NCBI RefSeq assembly: GCF_018613755.1
Contig: NZ_JAGGPP010000004.1
Span: forward strand, 186,001 to 250,000
Direction of reading: 5' to 3'
Source of the DNA: Arthrobacter sp. ISL-72
GTDB lineage: Bacteria; Actinomycetota; Actinomycetes; Actinomycetales; Micrococcaceae
Length of the DNA stretch: 64,000 bases
Below, one piece after another: positions 8,478-17,202 of this stretch; position 1 is the first letter of the stretch; each line of letters opens with the position of its first letter. The translations under genes were made by a program, and so were the position numbers. The notes beneath the pieces were generated by a model. The model saw only the letters and a list, made by a program, of their open reading frames with translations, was not told the DNA's origin and searched no databases.

Positions 8478-9248
8478 GTGAAGTCACGTTTGTTGGCAGG
8501 TGTTGCAGCAGTCCTGCTGGCCATCGTGGGGGCGGTCCTCGTCGTCACCTACGCCCAAGGGGCTGACCAGCGTGCCGTCAAGGACCTGGATCCGGTGGTA
8601 GTCCTCGTGGTCACCAAGGCCGTACCGGCGGGCTCATCGGTGGACACCGTCAAAGCATCGGTTGCCCTGGAGCACGTGCCGGGAACCGCCGTCGCAAAAT
8701 CCGCGTTGGACACCCTTGACGACTCCGCCGGAAAAGTCGCCGCTGCCGACCTCGTGCCCGGCGAACAGCTCCTGGCCGAGAAGCTCGTCGCCCCGGAAGA
8801 CCTCCAAACCTCCGGCTCGGTGAAGGTGCCGGCTGGCCTGCAGGAAGTCTCCTTCCAGCTTGAGCCTCAGCGTGTCGTCGGCGGCCGCCTGGCACCCGGC
8901 GACCATGTAGGCATCTTCATCTCCATGAAAGAGGGCGGCATCGAGTCAAAATCCGACAAAGAGACCACGCAACTCTCCATCCACAAAGTCCTGGTCACCG
9001 CCGTCCAGCGCGCCCCCGAGGGAGCTGCCAACCCGGCACCGACGGCGAGCGCCGGAACAGAACCTGACCCTCGCGACGTGAATCTTCCCACCGGATCCTT
9101 GATGATCACCGTGGCGGTCAACGACATCAATGCGGGCAAAGTCGTGTTCGCCTCCGAGTTCGGTGATGCTATCTGGCTCAGCCGGGAACCGCTCGACGCC
9201 GAAGACAATGGACCGCGCATCATGATCCGGCCGGACGTCTACAAATGA
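8478..9248 (+). CDS. cpaB: CpaB/RcpC-like Flp pilus assembly protein (second cluster)
   Basis: A 256-residue protein, the same length as its paralogue at 1055-1825. It has an N-terminal anchor, a SAF-like domain (VPAGSSVDTVKASVALEHVPG) and an RcpC region (PAGLQEVSFQLEPQRVVGGRLAPGD is split over about residues 116-140). GTG start after CAGGAG. It overlaps cpaE by 4 bases. Confidence 0.85.
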   Translation: MKSRLLAGVAAVLLAIVGAVLVVTYAQGADQRAVKDLDPVVVLVVTKAVPAGSSVDTVKASVALEHVPGTAVAKSALDTLDDSAGKVAAADLVPGEQLLAEKLVAPEDLQTSGSVKVPAGLQEVSFQLEPQRVVGGRLAPGDHVGIFISMKEGGIESKSDKETTQLSIHKVLVTAVQRAPEGAANPAPTASAGTEPDPRDVNLPTGSLMITVAVNDINAGKVVFASEFGDAIWLSREPLDAEDNGPRIMIRPDVYK

Positions 9249-10456
9249 GCCGCTTTATCCTTATCACGCCCGACGCCGACTTCGACGGCCGTCTTCGCCA
9301 GGCCGTTGCCGGCGGCCTTCATGGCAGCGTCCAGACCTTCTTCACCAGCTTGCTGCCCGCCGATCCGAACGATCTGTTTGCCCACCTGAACGCCTCCGGG
9401 CTGAATCCCGAACAGCCCGAGGTGCTCATCCTGGGACCGGGAGTCCCCGCGGAGGAAGCACTGCGGCTCGCCACGATCATGGCTGTCCGGTTCCCGGAGC
9501 TCAGCGTCATTCTGGCCAGCGAACCGGATCCCGACGTCATCCTCCAAGCCATGCGGGCCGGCATCCGGGACATCCTCTCCCCCGACTCCAATGCGGCACA
9601 GATCAGGGTCCTGCTGGAGCGCGCCAGCCAGTCGTTTTCCAGCATGCACCGAGTACTTGCACCCCCGCCAATGACGGAAAGCAACAAGGGCCTGGTCATC
9701 GGCGTCTTCTCCCCCAAGGGCGGAGTGGGCAAGACCACTATCGCGACGAACATCGCGATCGGCCTCGGCAAGATCGCACCGATGAGCGTGGTGATCGTGG
9801 ACCTGGACCTGCAGTTCGGGGACGTCGCGTCCGCGCTCTACCTAGACCCGCAGCACACGGTCACCGACGCGGTCTCCCCCGCGGCGAGCCAGGATTCCCT
9901 CGTCCTCAAGGCCTTCCTCACGGTCCATCCGGGAAGTATTTACGCCGTGTGCGCTCCGCTGACTCCCGTTGATGCCGACGAGATCACCCCGGAACAGGTC
10001 GGCCGGCTGCTGGAACAGCTTTCCGAGCAGTTCCAATACGTGGTGGTTGATACGGCTCCGGGCCTTCCCGAAATCGGACTCGCCGCCATGGAACAGTGCA
10101 CGGATGTGGTGTGGGTCAGCGGCATGGACATACCCAGCGTCCGTGGCCTGCGCTCCGGCTTGGACGTCCTGCGCCAGCTGGATATCCTCCCGGAGACCCG
10201 GCACGTGGTGCTGAACATGGCCGATTCCAAGCTCGGGCTGACGGTCCAGGACCTCGAATCGACCATTGGGGCGCCTGTCGACGTGAGCATTCCACGCTCC
10301 CGGGCCATCGCCCTGTCCACCAACCGCGGCATCCCGGTCCTCCAGCAGTCAGCCAAGGACCCCGCAACCAAGGGACTGAACCAGCTCGTCAACCGCTTCA
10401 ACCCGGCCTGGCGGGCCAAATCGCAACGCAAGCTGCACCGAAGGGTAGTGGTCTAG
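9245..10456 (+). CDS. cpaE: CpaE/TadZ-like pilus localisation ATPase (second cluster)
   Basis: A 403-residue protein with an N-terminal receiver-like domain (MRAGIRDILSP) and a ParA/MinD ATPase with SPKGGVGKTTIATNIA and DLDLQFGDVAS. It aligns over its whole length with the copy at 1822-3021. It abuts cpaF directly (stop at 10456, ATG at 10457). Confidence 0.88.
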   Translation: MSRFILITPDADFDGRLRQAVAGGLHGSVQTFFTSLLPADPNDLFAHLNASGLNPEQPEVLILGPGVPAEEALRLATIMAVRFPELSVILASEPDPDVILQAMRAGIRDILSPDSNAAQIRVLLERASQSFSSMHRVLAPPPMTESNKGLVIGVFSPKGGVGKTTIATNIAIGLGKIAPMSVVIVDLDLQFGDVASALYLDPQHTVTDAVSPAASQDSLVLKAFLTVHPGSIYAVCAPLTPVDADEITPEQVGRLLEQLSEQFQYVVVDTAPGLPEIGLAAMEQCTDVVWVSGMDIPSVRGLRSGLDVLRQLDILPETRHVVLNMADSKLGLTVQDLESTIGAPVDVSIPRSRAIALSTNRGIPVLQQSAKDPATKGLNQLVNRFNPAWRAKSQRKLHRRVVV

Positions 10457-12034
10457 ATGAAACTTTCAGAGCGCATCGGTGCTGTCCAGGCCAGAACGCA
10501 GCCAGGCACGCAAACCGCCTCCACGCCGTCGGCGGCCCCCCGGTCATCAACCGCAACACTGCAGCTGGAACGCCCGGAGCAGCCCGCCCCGCAGCCGGAT
10601 CCGTGGGGTGCGCGGCGCCCGGAAAAGCGGACACCGACGGCGGCACCGGCTGCCGCCGTCGTCCTCCCTTCAGCGGGAACAGACCGCCCGGAAGAGGCGA
10701 AACCGAAAGCCCAGCAGCCCGTGGACGCCTTTGCAGCACTTAAAGAGCGGGCAGCCACCGCGTTGTTCGAACGCATGGGTTCGCGTTTCAACGACTCCGC
10801 GATCACCGAGCACGAACTCCGGACCTCCGCACGGGAGGAGCTCACGCGCATCATCGACGCCGAGCAGGTCCCGCTGTCCGCGGAGGAGCGAACCCGCCTG
10901 GTCCAGGACGTCGCCGACGACGTGCTGGGCTATGGCCCGCTGCAGCGTCTACTCGACGATCCCGCCGTCACCGAGATCATGGTCAACCGGATGGACCAGA
11001 TCTACGTGGAGCGCAAGGGCCACCTCACCCTGGCCGACTCCCGCTTCAGCTCGGAGGCACATCTGCGCAAGGTCATCGAGCGCATCGTGTCGCAGGTTGG
11101 CCGCCGCATTGACGAGTCCTCGCCCATGGTGGATGCGCGGCTGGAGGACGGCTCCCGCGTCAACGCAGTGATCCCGCCGCTGGCCGTCGGCGGATCGTCG
11201 CTGACCATCCGTAAATTCAGCAAGGTGCCCCTCACTGTCCGGAACCTCATCGACTACGGAACTCTCACCCCAGAGATGGCCGAGCTTCTGAACGCGTGCG
11301 TCAAGGCCAAGCTCAACATCATCGTTTCGGGAGGAACGGGTACGGGAAAGACCACCCTGTTGAACGTCCTTTCGTCGTTCCTGCCGGCGGATGAACGAAT
11401 CGTCACCATCGAGGATGCCGTGGAGCTGCAGATCCAGCAGGAACACGTGGTCCGGCTGGAAAGCCGCCCGCCTAACACCGAAGGCAAAGGCGAAGTGACT
11501 ATCCGCGAGCTCCTCCGAAACTCACTGCGTATGCGCCCTGACCGCATCGTGGTGGGCGAGGTCCGCGGCGGCGAGTCACTGGACATGCTCCAGGCCATGA
11601 ACACGGGACACGATGGTTCGCTGTCGACCGTTCACTCCAACTCGCCGCGTGACGCCGTCGCCCGTCTCGAAACATTGGTGCTCATGGCAGGGATGGACCT
11701 GCCCCTCCGGGCCATCCGGGAGCAGATCGCCTCAGCCGTGAACCTGATCGTCCAGATTTCACGCCTGCGTGACGGCAGCCGCCGCATCACCCATGTGACC
11801 GAGGTACAGGGCATGGAGGGTGACATCGTGACCCTCCAGGACGCCTTCGTCTTTGACTATTCCGCAGGCGTCGACCCCCACGGCCGTTTCCTCGGACGAC
11901 CGGTCGCCACGGGGATCCGCCCGCGCTTCATTGACCGCTTCGAGGACCTCGGAATCCACGTCTCACCCGGGGTCTTCGCCACCCCCGCCGCGCCAGCCAC
12001 GCCTGCTGCGGCCCCCGGCCGGGGAACGGCGTAG
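10457..12034 (+). CDS. cpaF: TadA/CpaF pilus assembly ATPase (second cluster)
   Basis: A 525-residue secretion ATPase with Walker A SGGTGTGKTTLL, Walker B region RPDRIVVGEVRGGES and His box DGSLSTVHSNSPRDA. It differs from the first copy mainly by a longer Pro/Ala-rich N-terminal linker (about residues 12-85) and a Pro/Ala-rich tail; the catalytic core is nearly the same. Powers pilus extension on the TadB/TadC platform. Confidence 0.92.
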   Translation: MKLSERIGAVQARTQPGTQTASTPSAAPRSSTATLQLERPEQPAPQPDPWGARRPEKRTPTAAPAAAVVLPSAGTDRPEEAKPKAQQPVDAFAALKERAATALFERMGSRFNDSAITEHELRTSAREELTRIIDAEQVPLSAEERTRLVQDVADDVLGYGPLQRLLDDPAVTEIMVNRMDQIYVERKGHLTLADSRFSSEAHLRKVIERIVSQVGRRIDESSPMVDARLEDGSRVNAVIPPLAVGGSSLTIRKFSKVPLTVRNLIDYGTLTPEMAELLNACVKAKLNIIVSGGTGTGKTTLLNVLSSFLPADERIVTIEDAVELQIQQEHVVRLESRPPNTEGKGEVTIRELLRNSLRMRPDRIVVGEVRGGESLDMLQAMNTGHDGSLSTVHSNSPRDAVARLETLVLMAGMDLPLRAIREQIASAVNLIVQISRLRDGSRRITHVTEVQGMEGDIVTLQDAFVFDYSAGVDPHGRFLGRPVATGIRPRFIDRFEDLGIHVSPGVFATPAAPATPAAAPGRGTA

Positions 12035-12036
12035 CA

Positions 12037-12969
12037 ATGCTGATAACAATCGGAGCGCTACTGCTCCTGATCGCGCCGATCCTGTTGGCTGCGGCGATAC
12101 TGATACCCGGAACGCCCGGGATTGCCCTCAACCGACGCCGCCCCTTTGAGTCCGACCCGAGCTCACAGCTGACCCGCCTGACCGGCATCACAGTTGGGGC
12201 GCTGGACCGCTTCCTGGCCGCCAGGAACGTCCGGCTCTACAATCGTGATTCCCTGGAAAACGCCGGCGTGCGGCTCAGCCAGACCGAGTTCATCATCATG
12301 GTCATTGCCGGCGGCATCGTCGGCGCCCTTGTGGGGCTTGTGATCGGCGTGCCGATTCTCTCCGTCCTCCTCGTCATCCTGGCGCCGGTTGTGGGGCATC
12401 TGGTGCTCGGCTTCCTGGCCGGAAAACGGCGGGCCAAATTCGACCAGCAGCTCGGCGACACGCTCCAATTGCTGGCCGGTGGCCTGCGGGCCGGCCACAG
12501 CATCCTCCGCGCCATCGACGCGGCAGCCGCCGAATCCCAAAGCCCGACGTCGGAAGAGATGCGCCGCGTCATCACGGAGACCAGCCTGGGCCGCGACCTG
12601 CTGGCCTCATTGACCGACACCTCGGAACGCATGAAGAACGAGGACTTTGTCTGGATAGCACAGGCAATCCAGATCAACCGCGAGGTCGGCGGGAACCTGG
12701 CGGAGGTTCTCGACCAGGTGAATGAGACCATCCGGGAGCGTTCCGAGATCAAGGGCCACATCAAATCCTTGGCCGCGGAAGGCAAGTTCTCCGCGTACAT
12801 CCTGATCGCGATGCCGATTGGAATCGTGGTGATGCTGATGATGGTGAACCCCGGATATATGGATCCGATGTTTACCCACCCGCTGGGGTGGGGCATGATG
12901 GCCGGGTCTGTCATCCTCATGAGCATCGGCAGCCTCTGGATGCGCAAAATCATCGATCTGAAGTTCTGA
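12037..12969 (+). CDS. tadB: TadB inner-membrane platform protein (second cluster)
   Basis: A 310-residue T2SSF-family protein: N-terminal helix, helix pair (about residues 87-130), cytoplasmic GspF domain (LGDTLQLLAGGLRAGHSILRAID and NREVGGNLAEVLDQVNETIRER) and C-terminal helices. Starts 2 bases after the cpaF stop. Confidence 0.9.
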   Translation: MLITIGALLLLIAPILLAAAILIPGTPGIALNRRRPFESDPSSQLTRLTGITVGALDRFLAARNVRLYNRDSLENAGVRLSQTEFIIMVIAGGIVGALVGLVIGVPILSVLLVILAPVVGHLVLGFLAGKRRAKFDQQLGDTLQLLAGGLRAGHSILRAIDAAAAESQSPTSEEMRRVITETSLGRDLLASLTDTSERMKNEDFVWIAQAIQINREVGGNLAEVLDQVNETIRERSEIKGHIKSLAAEGKFSAYILIAMPIGIVVMLMMVNPGYMDPMFTHPLGWGMMAGSVILMSIGSLWMRKIIDLKF

Positions 12970-12970
12970 G

Positions 12971-13861
12971 ATGCCAATGAATCCCGTGGTCCTTTCCTCG
13001 CTCCTCCTGGTATGCCTCCCCATTGGCTATCTGGCCTGGTCCGTCCTGTCCGTGGACCGCAAGGCCCGGACTGCGACGGTGGCCATCCTGACCCGCGGCA
13101 GAAGGTCGGCCGAAGTCGCGGAAGCAAAGCAAGGCGGCCTCCTCGACAGGATTGGCTATCGGCTGACCCCCGCTTTCTATGTCCGCAAACTCGACAGGCT
13201 GCTCTCCCTGGCCGGCAGGCCGGGGGCGTGGCCGTTGGGCCGCATTCTCGCGGCAAAGCCCGTCCTGGGACTGGTGGGGGCATCCCTTTTCATCCTCGTC
13301 AGCATGAGCAGCCCCAAGCCGATCATCAAGCTTGTTGGCCTGTTCCTACTATTTCTTGGCTACTTCATCCCGGACCTGCTCCTCTACAGCAAAGGGAAGG
13401 AACGCCAGAAAGCCATGCAGCTGGAACTCGCCAACACCCTCGACCAGATGCTCATTTCCGTGGAAGCCGGCCTCGGCTTCGAAGGTGCCATGGCCCGTGC
13501 AGGGGAAAACGGAAAGGGCCCCCTGGCCGACGAACTCGTCCGCACACTGCAGGACATGCAGGTAGGGCGCAGCCGCCGGGAGTCCTACCTTGCCCTTGCC
13601 CAGAGGACCAACATTCCGGAACTCCGCAGCTTTGTCCAGGCCATTGTCCAGGCAGACACGTACGGCATCGCCATCAGCCGCGTCCTCAGGATCCAGGCGA
13701 AGGTAATGCGTGTGAAGCGCCGCCAGCGCGCCGAGGAGAAGGCCATGAAGCTTCCGGTCATGATCCTGTTCCCCCTCCTGTTCTTCATCTTTCCGGTCCT
13801 TTTTATCGCGATTCTTGGCCCTGCCGTGATCAACACCGTTGTCACGTTTAGCGGTCAATGA
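12971..13861 (+). CDS. tadC: TadC inner-membrane platform protein (second cluster)
   Basis: A 296-residue T2SSF-family protein matching the copy at 5410-6288 (ELANTLDQMLISVEAGLGFEGA; VKRRQRAEEKAMKLPVMILFP). It starts one base after the tadB stop, so coupling is likely. Last gene of the second Tad operon. A small GNRA-loop hairpin (GAAACC-GCAA-GGTTTC, 13898-13913) follows but lacks a T-run. Confidence 0.9.
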   Translation: MPMNPVVLSSLLLVCLPIGYLAWSVLSVDRKARTATVAILTRGRRSAEVAEAKQGGLLDRIGYRLTPAFYVRKLDRLLSLAGRPGAWPLGRILAAKPVLGLVGASLFILVSMSSPKPIIKLVGLFLLFLGYFIPDLLLYSKGKERQKAMQLELANTLDQMLISVEAGLGFEGAMARAGENGKGPLADELVRTLQDMQVGRSRRESYLALAQRTNIPELRSFVQAIVQADTYGIAISRVLRIQAKVMRVKRRQRAEEKAMKLPVMILFPLLFFIFPVLFIAILGPAVINTVVTFSGQ

Positions 13862-13968
13862 CGTCATGCGTCGCGCCCGAGGTCCCTCCCAGTCAACGAA
13901 ACCGCAAGGTTTCCACAGGATTGGACGAAGTCATGCGAATTGACAGTTTCAGGAAGTAGCGTTGTCAT

Positions 13969-14430
13969 ATGTCCATCTCAGGTAGCTCCAGCGGCGTCGG
14001 AGGCGCGGGTCCCGCCCACACGCCTCCACAGTCCGCGGCTGCCCCCAGCCCTGTATCAAATCGGATTGATGCTGAGCTTCCCCTCGTGGACCTTGCAGTG
14101 CTGCAGGACCTTTCAGACCAGTTGGCACATCCGGCCGTAGCACAGAATTTTGCACGGGATTATGCGACACTTTGGAGCCAGCGCTACCAGAAGCTGGCAG
14201 CAGCCGTGGATCGCCAGGATGTTGCCGCAGCCCTGGACGCGGTCATAAGCATGAAGATCGCTTCAGCCATGGTGGGAGGGCTGCGGCTGGCCCGGCTAGC
14301 GGAACAACTGGAGGGGTTTATCCGAAATGGAGACCTCCAAAACGGACATGCCCTCATCGCCGCTGTGGAACTCCACGGGAGCGCGACCGTAAAGGAACTT
14401 CAGGACACATATATTCTGGCGGATGAATAG
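13969..14430 (+). CDS. HPt-like helical protein lacking the phospho-accepting His
   Basis: A 153-residue protein with a disordered N-terminus (about 1-33) and a helical bundle that follows the HPt pattern: DLAVLQDLSDQL, then AAVDRQDVAAALDAV, then RLARLAEQLE. Where HPt domains carry the His of the H-x-L-K-G signature, this protein reads ISMKIASAMVG, with Ile at residue 93 and Ile for the Gly, so phosphotransfer by the usual route is not possible. It lies beside a response regulator and a histidine kinase, so a role as a binding or decoy partner is plausible but unproven. The start ATG has only AGGAAG about 12 bases upstream. Confidence 0.6.
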   Translation: MSISGSSSGVGGAGPAHTPPQSAAAPSPVSNRIDAELPLVDLAVLQDLSDQLAHPAVAQNFARDYATLWSQRYQKLAAAVDRQDVAAALDAVISMKIASAMVGGLRLARLAEQLEGFIRNGDLQNGHALIAAVELHGSATVKELQDTYILADE

Positions 14431-15246
14431 CTACCGCTGTTCCTGCACCTCTTGCCGTTCACGCTCGACCGGCGTCAGCCTATACCCCACGCCGCGCACG
14501 GTTTGCAGCCATCGTGGGGATTGGGGATCTTCGTGCAGCTTCCGCCGGAGATTTCCGATATGGACCTCAACGGCCCTCTCATCGGATTCGCTGACGTAAG
14601 TATCGTCGCGATCTTCCTCGCCCCTGACCACGCGAACCAGGTCAGTCTTCGTGCAAACAGCCCCACCCACACGCAACAGCTCCTGAAGGAGATCGAACTC
14701 ACTTCGGGTTAAGGGAAGGGTGTCTCCATGGACAACAACTGACCTGGTCTTGCGATTCAGCGCCAAGCCATTATGCCGGAGCACCGTTTCCTCAGCGAGT
14801 CCCCCACCGGACGACGAGGCGGACGAAGGGGCGGGGGCCGGGGCGGGCGCAGGCGTCCGACCTTGCAGAGACCGTGGCCGGGGCCTGCGCAGCATTGCCG
14901 CCACGCGCGCCCTCAGCTCCAATGGACGGAATGGCTTCGTGATGTAGTCGTCGGCTCCAGAGTGCAGCGCCGTTAGCAGGTCCGGTTCCTCCGTCCTGCC
15001 CGTGAGCATGACAACGTAGGCGTCGCTAAACTGCCGGATTTGCCGCAGCACCTCGTAACCGTCGATGTCGGGCAGACCCACGTCCAGGGTGACGACATTT
15101 GCGCCATGGTCGCGAACCACCTCGACGCCCTTCCGTCCGGCCGCAGCTGAGTAGACCTCAAACCCGGCCTGACTCAGCACGGCCTCCAACAGATTCCGCA
15201 CATCTGCGTCATCCTCAACAACCACTGCAACCCCAAGATCACCCAT
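14431..15246 (-). CDS. OmpR-family response regulator
   Basis: A 271-residue regulator. Receiver domain (1-115) with acidic pocket EDD (11-13), phospho-acceptor Asp55 (VVTLDVGLPDIDGYE), conserved Thr (MLTGRT) and Lys (YITKPF). A Pro/Ala/Ser linker (about 122-145) leads to a winged-helix DNA-binding domain (LTRSEFDLLQELLR ... VEVHIGNLRRKL ... VRGVGYRL). Its stop abuts the stop of the HPt-like gene with no gap (convergent). It is divergent from the histidine kinase at 15503, its likely partner. Confidence 0.9.
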   Translation of the reverse strand: MGDLGVAVVVEDDADVRNLLEAVLSQAGFEVYSAAAGRKGVEVVRDHGANVVTLDVGLPDIDGYEVLRQIRQFSDAYVVMLTGRTEEPDLLTALHSGADDYITKPFRPLELRARVAAMLRRPRPRSLQGRTPAPAPAPAPSSASSSGGGLAEETVLRHNGLALNRKTRSVVVHGDTLPLTRSEFDLLQELLRVGGAVCTKTDLVRVVRGEEDRDDTYVSESDERAVEVHIGNLRRKLHEDPQSPRWLQTVRGVGYRLTPVERERQEVQEQR

Positions 15247-15502
15247 GGACTCCCCAGCCTGACGAATTCTCGGAATATGCCCATCACATATGCGAAATTC
15301 GCCACCACAAATTCACGTTACAACGCAGGAGCCAAATCGTCATCACTTTTTTCCCTATGACCCCGCGGATCACTTTGCTTACTATGACACCAAGGGTAAC
15401 TTCTGCTTCCCAAAAGTCGGAGATCGGTAGGCAGCGCTGCTTGCATCCAACTTTCACTGCAGGCGAAACGAGCGATTTGGCCCAACGTAAGGAGTGGCTT
15501 CA
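15247..15502. promoter_or_regulatory. Divergent promoter region of the response regulator and kinase
   Basis: 256 bases between the two starts, more AT-rich than the surroundings. A direct repeat CTATGAC(A/C)CC occurs at 15355-15364 and 15382-15391. No sigma-70 pair was clear enough to place. Confidence 0.4.
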
Positions 15503-17176
15503 ATGAGCGAGCGTTTTCTGGCACGGAAGGCGGAGCGCTACTTCACCGGCCTCCGGCCACGGGCGCAGGTTATTCTTTGCCAGTTGCCCCTGACAGTTTT
15601 CATTGCTGCTCTGGTCATCGCCGCGCCCGCCGTTTGGGCAGGGGTATTCACCAGCGGACTTTTCCTGGCCGCCCTAGTACTTCACGCCATTATTTTCGCA
15701 GCCTGCGTCCTTGTGCCTTGGGAGAAACTGGGACCCAATGCACCCCTCTTGATACCGGTGCTGGACCTCGTTGCAATCTGGTTTACCCGCAACGGGGCCG
15801 CCGCAAATCTTCAGGGACTGGGAGTGCTGGCACTATTTCCGGTCATCTGGCTTTCCGCATCCGCGATTTCAGCCAGGACAAGCCTCATCCTCAGCTTTTT
15901 CGGCCCGTTGCTCATTGCATTACCGACCTTGTTTACGAAGATGCCAAACATTACGGCAGCCGACGTCACGTCCATCGTGCTGCTGCCGTTAATGATGTTC
16001 TCCGTTTCGCTCGCCATACGTTTTGCCAGCGTTCATATGCGACTTCAGCAACGCAGACTTGAAGCCAAAGACATTGAACTTCAGGCACTCCCGGCAGAAA
16101 GCAAAGAGCGCGAGCGACTCTTGAACATCATCCTGGAAACAGTCGACGTCGGAATAATTGCTGTCGATGACAATGGCGAACGCCTGCTCTCCAACCACCA
16201 GCAGTCCCTTTTTGAGGTGACCGCCAGTCCAGAGGGTTTGCCAGGACACTCCCAGGAGTCGTTGCTGGTGGTCACAGGCCATGATCGAAAGACACCGGTT
16301 CCACCGGACAGACGCCCTGTATCCCGCGCTGCCCGTGGCGAAACCTTTGCCGACTATCTGGTTTGGTTAGGCGAAGGTGCGCAACAGCGCGCCGTATCCA
16401 CCGCAGCGCGTCCCCTGAAGGACGACGACGGCGAGTTCGACGGCGCGGTAGTCGTCTTCAATGACGTCACAGGGCTCGTGGAGGCAATTTCGGCCAAGGA
16501 CGACTTCCTTTCGAACGTGTCCCACGAGCTCCGAACGCCACTGAATTCAGTGATTGGGAACCTCGACCTTGTGCTCGACGGCGAACAAGGGCTTCCGCCT
16601 TTGGCTGTCCAGCGGTTCGAGGTGGCCCAACGCAACACCGAACGGCTCCTCACCCTGGTTTCCGACCTGCTGGTGTCGGCATCAGAGGCCTTACATGTGC
16701 ACCCACGCAGAACGGATCTTGCCGGCGTGGTTGAGGCGTCCATCGGATCGGCCCGGGCCCAGGCCGAGACATCGAAGGTCTCACTGCTGATGGACGTTCC
16801 CACACCGCTGTGGGCGCAGGTTGACCCGCTCCGGATAGGCCAGGCAATGGACAATCTGGTTTCGAACGCCATCAAGTACTCCCCTGACGGCGGGACGGTG
16901 AGGGTTTCGGCGCGGGCAGAGGATGGCCTGATCCGCCTTCAGGTGGAGGATGCCGGCATGGGCATGACCACAGGGGATATCGCCAAGGTCTTCACACGGT
17001 TCTACCGTAGCCCGGCGGCCCTCGAAGCTGACATCCCCGGCGTTGGACTTGGGTTGTCCATCACCAAGGCCATCGTTGAGCGCCACGGCGGCGGCATTTC
17101 CTGTGCAAGCCGACCAGGCCACGGCAGCACGTTTACGGTGTCGCTGCCGGCCGACGGACCTCCCCCGTCCTTTTAG
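15503..17176 (+). CDS. Membrane sensor histidine kinase
   Basis: A 557-residue kinase. About six membrane helices fill residues 25-175. A PAS-like region follows (ILETVDVGIIAVDDNGE ... FNDVTGLVEA), then the H-box FLSNVSHELRTPLNSVIG with the phospho-His near residue 341, N-box DNLVSNAIKYSPDGG, G1 VEDAGMGM and G2 VGLGLSITKAI. The ATG at 15503 is chosen because GTAAGGAG lies 8 bases upstream; a GTG at 15494 would overlap that site. Divergent from the response regulator at 15246. Signal unknown. Confidence 0.88.
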   Translation: MSERFLARKAERYFTGLRPRAQVILCQLPLTVFIAALVIAAPAVWAGVFTSGLFLAALVLHAIIFAACVLVPWEKLGPNAPLLIPVLDLVAIWFTRNGAAANLQGLGVLALFPVIWLSASAISARTSLILSFFGPLLIALPTLFTKMPNITAADVTSIVLLPLMMFSVSLAIRFASVHMRLQQRRLEAKDIELQALPAESKERERLLNIILETVDVGIIAVDDNGERLLSNHQQSLFEVTASPEGLPGHSQESLLVVTGHDRKTPVPPDRRPVSRAARGETFADYLVWLGEGAQQRAVSTAARPLKDDDGEFDGAVVVFNDVTGLVEAISAKDDFLSNVSHELRTPLNSVIGNLDLVLDGEQGLPPLAVQRFEVAQRNTERLLTLVSDLLVSASEALHVHPRRTDLAGVVEASIGSARAQAETSKVSLLMDVPTPLWAQVDPLRIGQAMDNLVSNAIKYSPDGGTVRVSARAEDGLIRLQVEDAGMGMTTGDIAKVFTRFYRSPAALEADIPGVGLGLSITKAIVERHGGGISCASRPGHGSTFTVSLPADGPPPSF

Positions 17177-17202
17177 CTACGGCCCACGCCCACGCATGCA
17201 CC

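Noticed and set aside
13940..13968. TTGACA with TGTCAT 17 bases later as promoter of the HPt-like gene
   Set aside because: The -10 would touch the start codon, so transcription would begin inside the gene; an overlapping TAGCGT gives a better leaderless spacing but has no -35. Left uncalled.
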